Assembly (NCBI RefSeq): GCF_024372745.1
Contig: NZ_VOTZ01000001.1
Span: 146,122-210,121 of the forward strand
DNA from: Methanocalculus taiwanensis
Lineage (GTDB): Archaea > Halobacteriota > Methanomicrobia > Methanomicrobiales > Methanocorpusculaceae
Length of the DNA: 64,000 nt
Reading direction: 5' to 3'
The position numbers and the translations under genes were made by a program. The notes beneath the pieces were generated by a model. The model had not been told where the DNA came from and did not search any database. It saw only the letters and a list, made by a program, of their open reading frames with translations. Positions 62,101 through 64,000 of this stretch are shown in pieces (positions within the stretch are counted from its first letter, which is position 1; the number at the start of each line of letters is the position of its first letter).

Positions 62101-63775
62101 GGAAATGACACCGGAGTCCTATGCAGCTCTCGGTGATATTATACGGGAGCAGATGGATCTTGAAGCGTCCGGCAGAGCTGATCCGAACCGCACAATCACT
62201 TTTGAGACCGAGGAGTATTGTAAAGACGGATCGATCATTATCATTGACAACCTTGCCCGATTTCTACGTGATGAAGATGGACGTCCTGTTTCGATACTCG
62301 GTATATCCCGTGACATAACCGAACGCAAGCGTGCGGAGATGGAACTCCAGCAAAAGAACCTGGAACTGAAGATGGCAGACGAGCAGTTGCAGGCAGCACA
62401 CCAGAGGCTGCTTGCGGTGCTTGATGGGATAAATGCCGCTGTATATGTAGCCGATATCAAGACGCATGAGCTGCTCTTTATCAATAAGTATGCCCGTAAG
62501 ATCACAGGTTTCACTGGCGATATTGAAGGGAAGAGATGCTGGTCCGTGATGAAACCGGGGCAGGAAGAGCCCTGTGGATTATGTACGAATGCGATGCTCA
62601 TGAAGGAGGATGGCAGCTATGCAGGAGAGTTCAGATGGGAGTACCAAATAATGGAAAACGGCCGGTGGTATGACAGCCATGTGAGTATGATACGGTGGAT
62701 CGATGGCCGGTATGTACGTCTCAAAACTGCAATTGACATCACTGAGCGGAAGATGGCAGACGAGGAGGCGCTCCATGAGAGCGAGAAGAGGTATCGATCG
62801 CTCTTTGAATCGATGCATGATGGCTATGCCCACCAGGAGCTGGTCAGGGATCCGGATGGTAGTCCACGTGATTACCGTTTTGTTGAGGTGAACCCTGCTT
62901 TTTCAAAGCTCACCGGATTGCCTCCTGATACAATTGAAGGAAAGAGCCTGCATGAAGTCCTCCCTGACATGGAGCCGGTGCTGATGGAATACTATGCACA
63001 AGCAGCCAAAACAGGGGAGTCGCAGGTATTTGAACATGAACAGGCTGACCTGGAAAAGTTCTTTGAGGTGTCGGTCTACTGCTCAAAGGACGGGGGATGC
63101 ACAAGCATCTTCCATGACATCAGTGAAAAGAAGAAGAGGGATGAAGAGACGAGGCGCTCTCTCCGCGAAAAGGAGATCCTCTTAAAAGAGATCCATCATC
63201 GTGTGAAGAACAATATGCAGGTGATCTCAGGTCTTCTGATGCTCCAGAGGAAGACGATTGATGACCCGACTATTCGCGAGCTCTTCCGTGAGAGTGAGAA
63301 CCGGGTCTTTTCAATCGCACTCGTCCATGAGAAGCTGTATCAGTCAGAGAGCCTGTCCCGGATCAATTATGCGCAGTATCTCAGGACAATGTGTGAAACA
63401 ATAATCTCGTCCCGTGAGATCAGATCCGGTACCGTTAGTCTTCTGATTCATGCCGATGGTATTCACCTCTCAATTGACAAAGCAGTTCCTCTCAGCCTGA
63501 TTACAAACGAATTACTGACAAATTCCTTAAAGCATGGGTATCCGGATGGCATGAGGGGGACGATCACCATCTTCATGGAGAAGCATGAGAATGAGATAGT
63601 ATACCGGTTCAGTGATAATGGGATTGGTTTTCCCGCTGATCTTGATTATACACAAACACTATCACTTGGCATGCGGCTTGTCACAAGCCTTGTAACGCAG
63701 CTGATGGGCAGAATTTCTTTGATCCGGGAGAAGGGTACAACATTTGAGGTAACAGGTCAGCACCCCCTCTCCTGA
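59108..63775 (+). CDS. Giant hybrid sensor kinase: receiver, GAF, PAS x8, HisKA_2, HATPase
   Basis: About 1555 residues, cytosolic. Receiver 10-125 (Asp62 in IISDYQMPDMNG), GAF at about 145-315, then eight PAS units, most ending in a DITDRK-like or DITERK-like string. H-box EIHHRVKNNMQVISGLLMLQ (His1363/1364), ATPase with LITNELLTNSLKHGYPDG and DNGIGFPADL. Two PAS units (third and seventh) carry a CxxC with a further Cys before it: Cys619, 629, 632 and Cys1144, 1156, 1159. Long linear PAS arrays are typical of methanogen kinases; ligands are unknown. Confidence 0.93.
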   Translation: MPVSGPGSAPISILFIEDEPSLLEIGQLFLEEDPLLSVVTCDNVPDAIILLKERHFDAIISDYQMPDMNGIDFLKYLRNNGDRTPFIILTGQSREEVVIEALNSGADFYIQKGGDPRAQFAELSNQIRYAVATRRGEAEIQRRLRFERLIGLISSRFVASDDIDLPINVALEDIGSFCGASRSYIFLLREASDVMDNTHEWCADGVSPEIENLQNLSCSLFPWWIKKLRNNEIIRIRDLHEMPPEAAQEKRLLEEQGVRSLIAIPLMMSDGLTGFIGFDNVEMVRDWNREDINILRFCGDIIASALGRRRSEDALRKSEIFSRTLIEQIPDYIILYGNDGRIIFVNPATAIAFGYSVDELMGAHVLSFVPEEFHDLVKQKLVERAEGIQVSPYEVPITAKDGQLITVLVQGAFMEYRDTPTNLLVLTNITDRKRAEEALQKSEERFRRISENAPVGIFQLIRSSFGEFSILYVSNKIPEITGMNPEDLYGDFSSVTGRLHPDYLSGFRNELLGSAVSLKDFEYTFLFASDSGYRWLEVHATPSSQEDGSILWDGVVIDIDERKRADENIRDANRLLEGVLDGVSDIIGIQNPDHSIVRYNRAGYEMLGCSHEEIKGKHCYSLIGRSMPCENCATAVAMKSKKLETVERFVPELDRYLICRSNPVLNDEGEVRLIIEQLTDITDRRRMEDSLRESEERYRLTLDATNDGIWDWDLATGNALLSPQWYMMLGYEPGEMPGSYETWRSLIHPDDIERSEAFIHSNIQEGKEGFQLEFRMRTKENGWKWILARGKVVSRDTEGNPLRLLGTHTDITGRKEAEEALRESEEKFRSLVEHSIEAIAILDQEGTIIFVNSAAAHLLGIENYKTLIGRNVLDFVAEESRDSAIRDLIELFGGKDAYLAGYTILLPRGEKIFVECVGKLIHYDGKKADLISVRDITERKISEEALRKSEEKYRLIAENMADYIWLYDTDFRLQYISPSVERMKGFTVSESMNKTIEEEMTPESYAALGDIIREQMDLEASGRADPNRTITFETEEYCKDGSIIIIDNLARFLRDEDGRPVSILGISRDITERKRAEMELQQKNLELKMADEQLQAAHQRLLAVLDGINAAVYVADIKTHELLFINKYARKITGFTGDIEGKRCWSVMKPGQEEPCGLCTNAMLMKEDGSYAGEFRWEYQIMENGRWYDSHVSMIRWIDGRYVRLKTAIDITERKMADEEALHESEKRYRSLFESMHDGYAHQELVRDPDGSPRDYRFVEVNPAFSKLTGLPPDTIEGKSLHEVLPDMEPVLMEYYAQAAKTGESQVFEHEQADLEKFFEVSVYCSKDGGCTSIFHDISEKKKRDEETRRSLREKEILLKEIHHRVKNNMQVISGLLMLQRKTIDDPTIRELFRESENRVFSIALVHEKLYQSESLSRINYAQYLRTMCETIISSREIRSGTVSLLIHADGIHLSIDKAVPLSLITNELLTNSLKHGYPDGMRGTITIFMEKHENEIVYRFSDNGIGFPADLDYTQTLSLGMRLVTSLVTQLMGRISLIREKGTTFEVTGQHPLS

Positions 63776-63841
63776 CCTCTCCTTAACTCACATCACACAC
63801 CCCCACTTTTCGGAAAATACGCCCGTATGACCGATAGATCC

Positions 63842-63850
63842 TTATATAAT
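63842..63850 (+). promoter_or_regulatory. TATA box of the last gene
   Basis: TTATATAAT, 41 bases before the ATG at 63883, a good archaeal TATA element. Confidence 0.5.
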
Positions 63851-63882
63851 GAGAGATTAATAGATATTTGGGATATGGAACT

Positions 63883-64000
63883 ATGGAACGTGACGAGATC
63901 CTTGCACTGGCACAACATAACCCTGAAGCACTTGTCACAATCATCCATAGTCATGAAGAAACAATCCAGCACCAGCAAGAAATAATCCAGCGTCTTGAAG
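63883..64000 (+). CDS. Partial gene resembling an IS66-type transposase N-terminus
   Basis: Only 39 codons fall in the window: MERDEILALAQHNPEALVTI followed by a Gln/Glu-rich helix (HEETIQHQQEIIQRLE). This start is typical of IS66-family transposases in methanogens, whose N-terminus is a leucine-zipper-like helix before the zinc-finger and catalytic domains. No inverted repeat or target duplication is visible in the 100 bases upstream. A different ATG at 63875 opens a short, dead frame. The call rests on a short stretch. Confidence 0.5.
   Translation, partial: MERDEILALAQHNPEALVTIIHSHEETIQHQQEIIQRLE

Noticed and set aside
1..64000. tRNA, rRNA and CRISPR arrays
   Set aside because: No T-loop-like signatures outside coding genes, no rRNA-like sequence and no regularly spaced repeat-spacer array were seen by eye. 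A covariance-model search would be needed to exclude tRNAs fully.

Overview
The window looks like part of the chromosome of a euryarchaeal methanogen of the order Methanomicrobiales. Supporting markers are the archaeal information-processing genes (aIF-1A, Orc1/Cdc6, the DNA polymerase D small subunit, Hel308, a Rio1 kinase with a KH-domain protein, the KEOPS subunit Cgi121, archaeal-type TyrRS, type II GAPDH), the ablA/ablB pair for N-epsilon-acetyl-beta-lysine, TATA-type promoters, and very large PAS-rich sensor kinases. The ablAB pair and a membrane pyrophosphatase suggest a salt-tolerant member such as a Methanocalculus relative. The genus is inference only.

Layout. 1-2.1 kb: the tail of a histidine kinase, a GNAT acetyltransferase, and a receiver protein with a degenerate kinase H-box. 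2.2-7 kb: thiC, a DUF362 ferredoxin-like protein, a pRiA4b ORF-3 protein, a frame-disrupted aspartate racemase behind a lipoprotein signal, and aIF-1A. 7.1-10.5 kb: a minus-strand run of a lipoprotein gene and five overlapping genes with pilin-like or anchored N-termini. 10.6-12.9 kb: DUF1015 protein, RimI, and an HTH regulator. 12.9-18.9 kb: a complete trpEGDCFBA operon on the minus strand, with TGTACA boxes next to its TATA element. 19-30.6 kb: a GerW/DUF2953 pair, truA, a PHP protein, a MATE pump, an AlkD-like protein, an orphan Cache lipoprotein, an M24 peptidase, an isochorismatase-fold protein and GAPDH. 30.7-36.7 kb: tyrS, rio1, KH protein, hel308, cgi121, moaB.

36.7-38.3 kb is a gene-free, AT-rich stretch that I read as a replication origin. 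It has five origin-recognition-box (ORB) elements in inverted arrangement around three 57-bp AT-rich tandem repeats, and lies just upstream of orc1/cdc6. A sixth ORB-like element sits at the start of hel308, about 4 kb away. After orc1 come an Lrp regulator, an aminotransferase and the PolD small subunit, then a TPR protein, the membrane pyrophosphatase, a DUF4349 lipoprotein, the NAD genes nadX-nadA-nadC, a cupin protein with a repeated basic tail, ablAB and a small secreted protein.

52.9-63.8 kb is a tandem family of signalling proteins: three receiver-PAS(n)-HisKA_2-HATPase hybrids and one receiver-PAS-PAS protein, clearly related by duplication. A similar AATAGTATTAT element precedes each of the three kinases. 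The window ends in the first codons of a protein resembling an IS66-type transposase.

No tRNA, rRNA or CRISPR array was recognised. The most notable items are the origin with its outlying ORB at hel308, the pilin-like operon, the lipoprotein-racemase fusion with a frame disruption, the receiver with a dead H-box, and the tandem kinase array.
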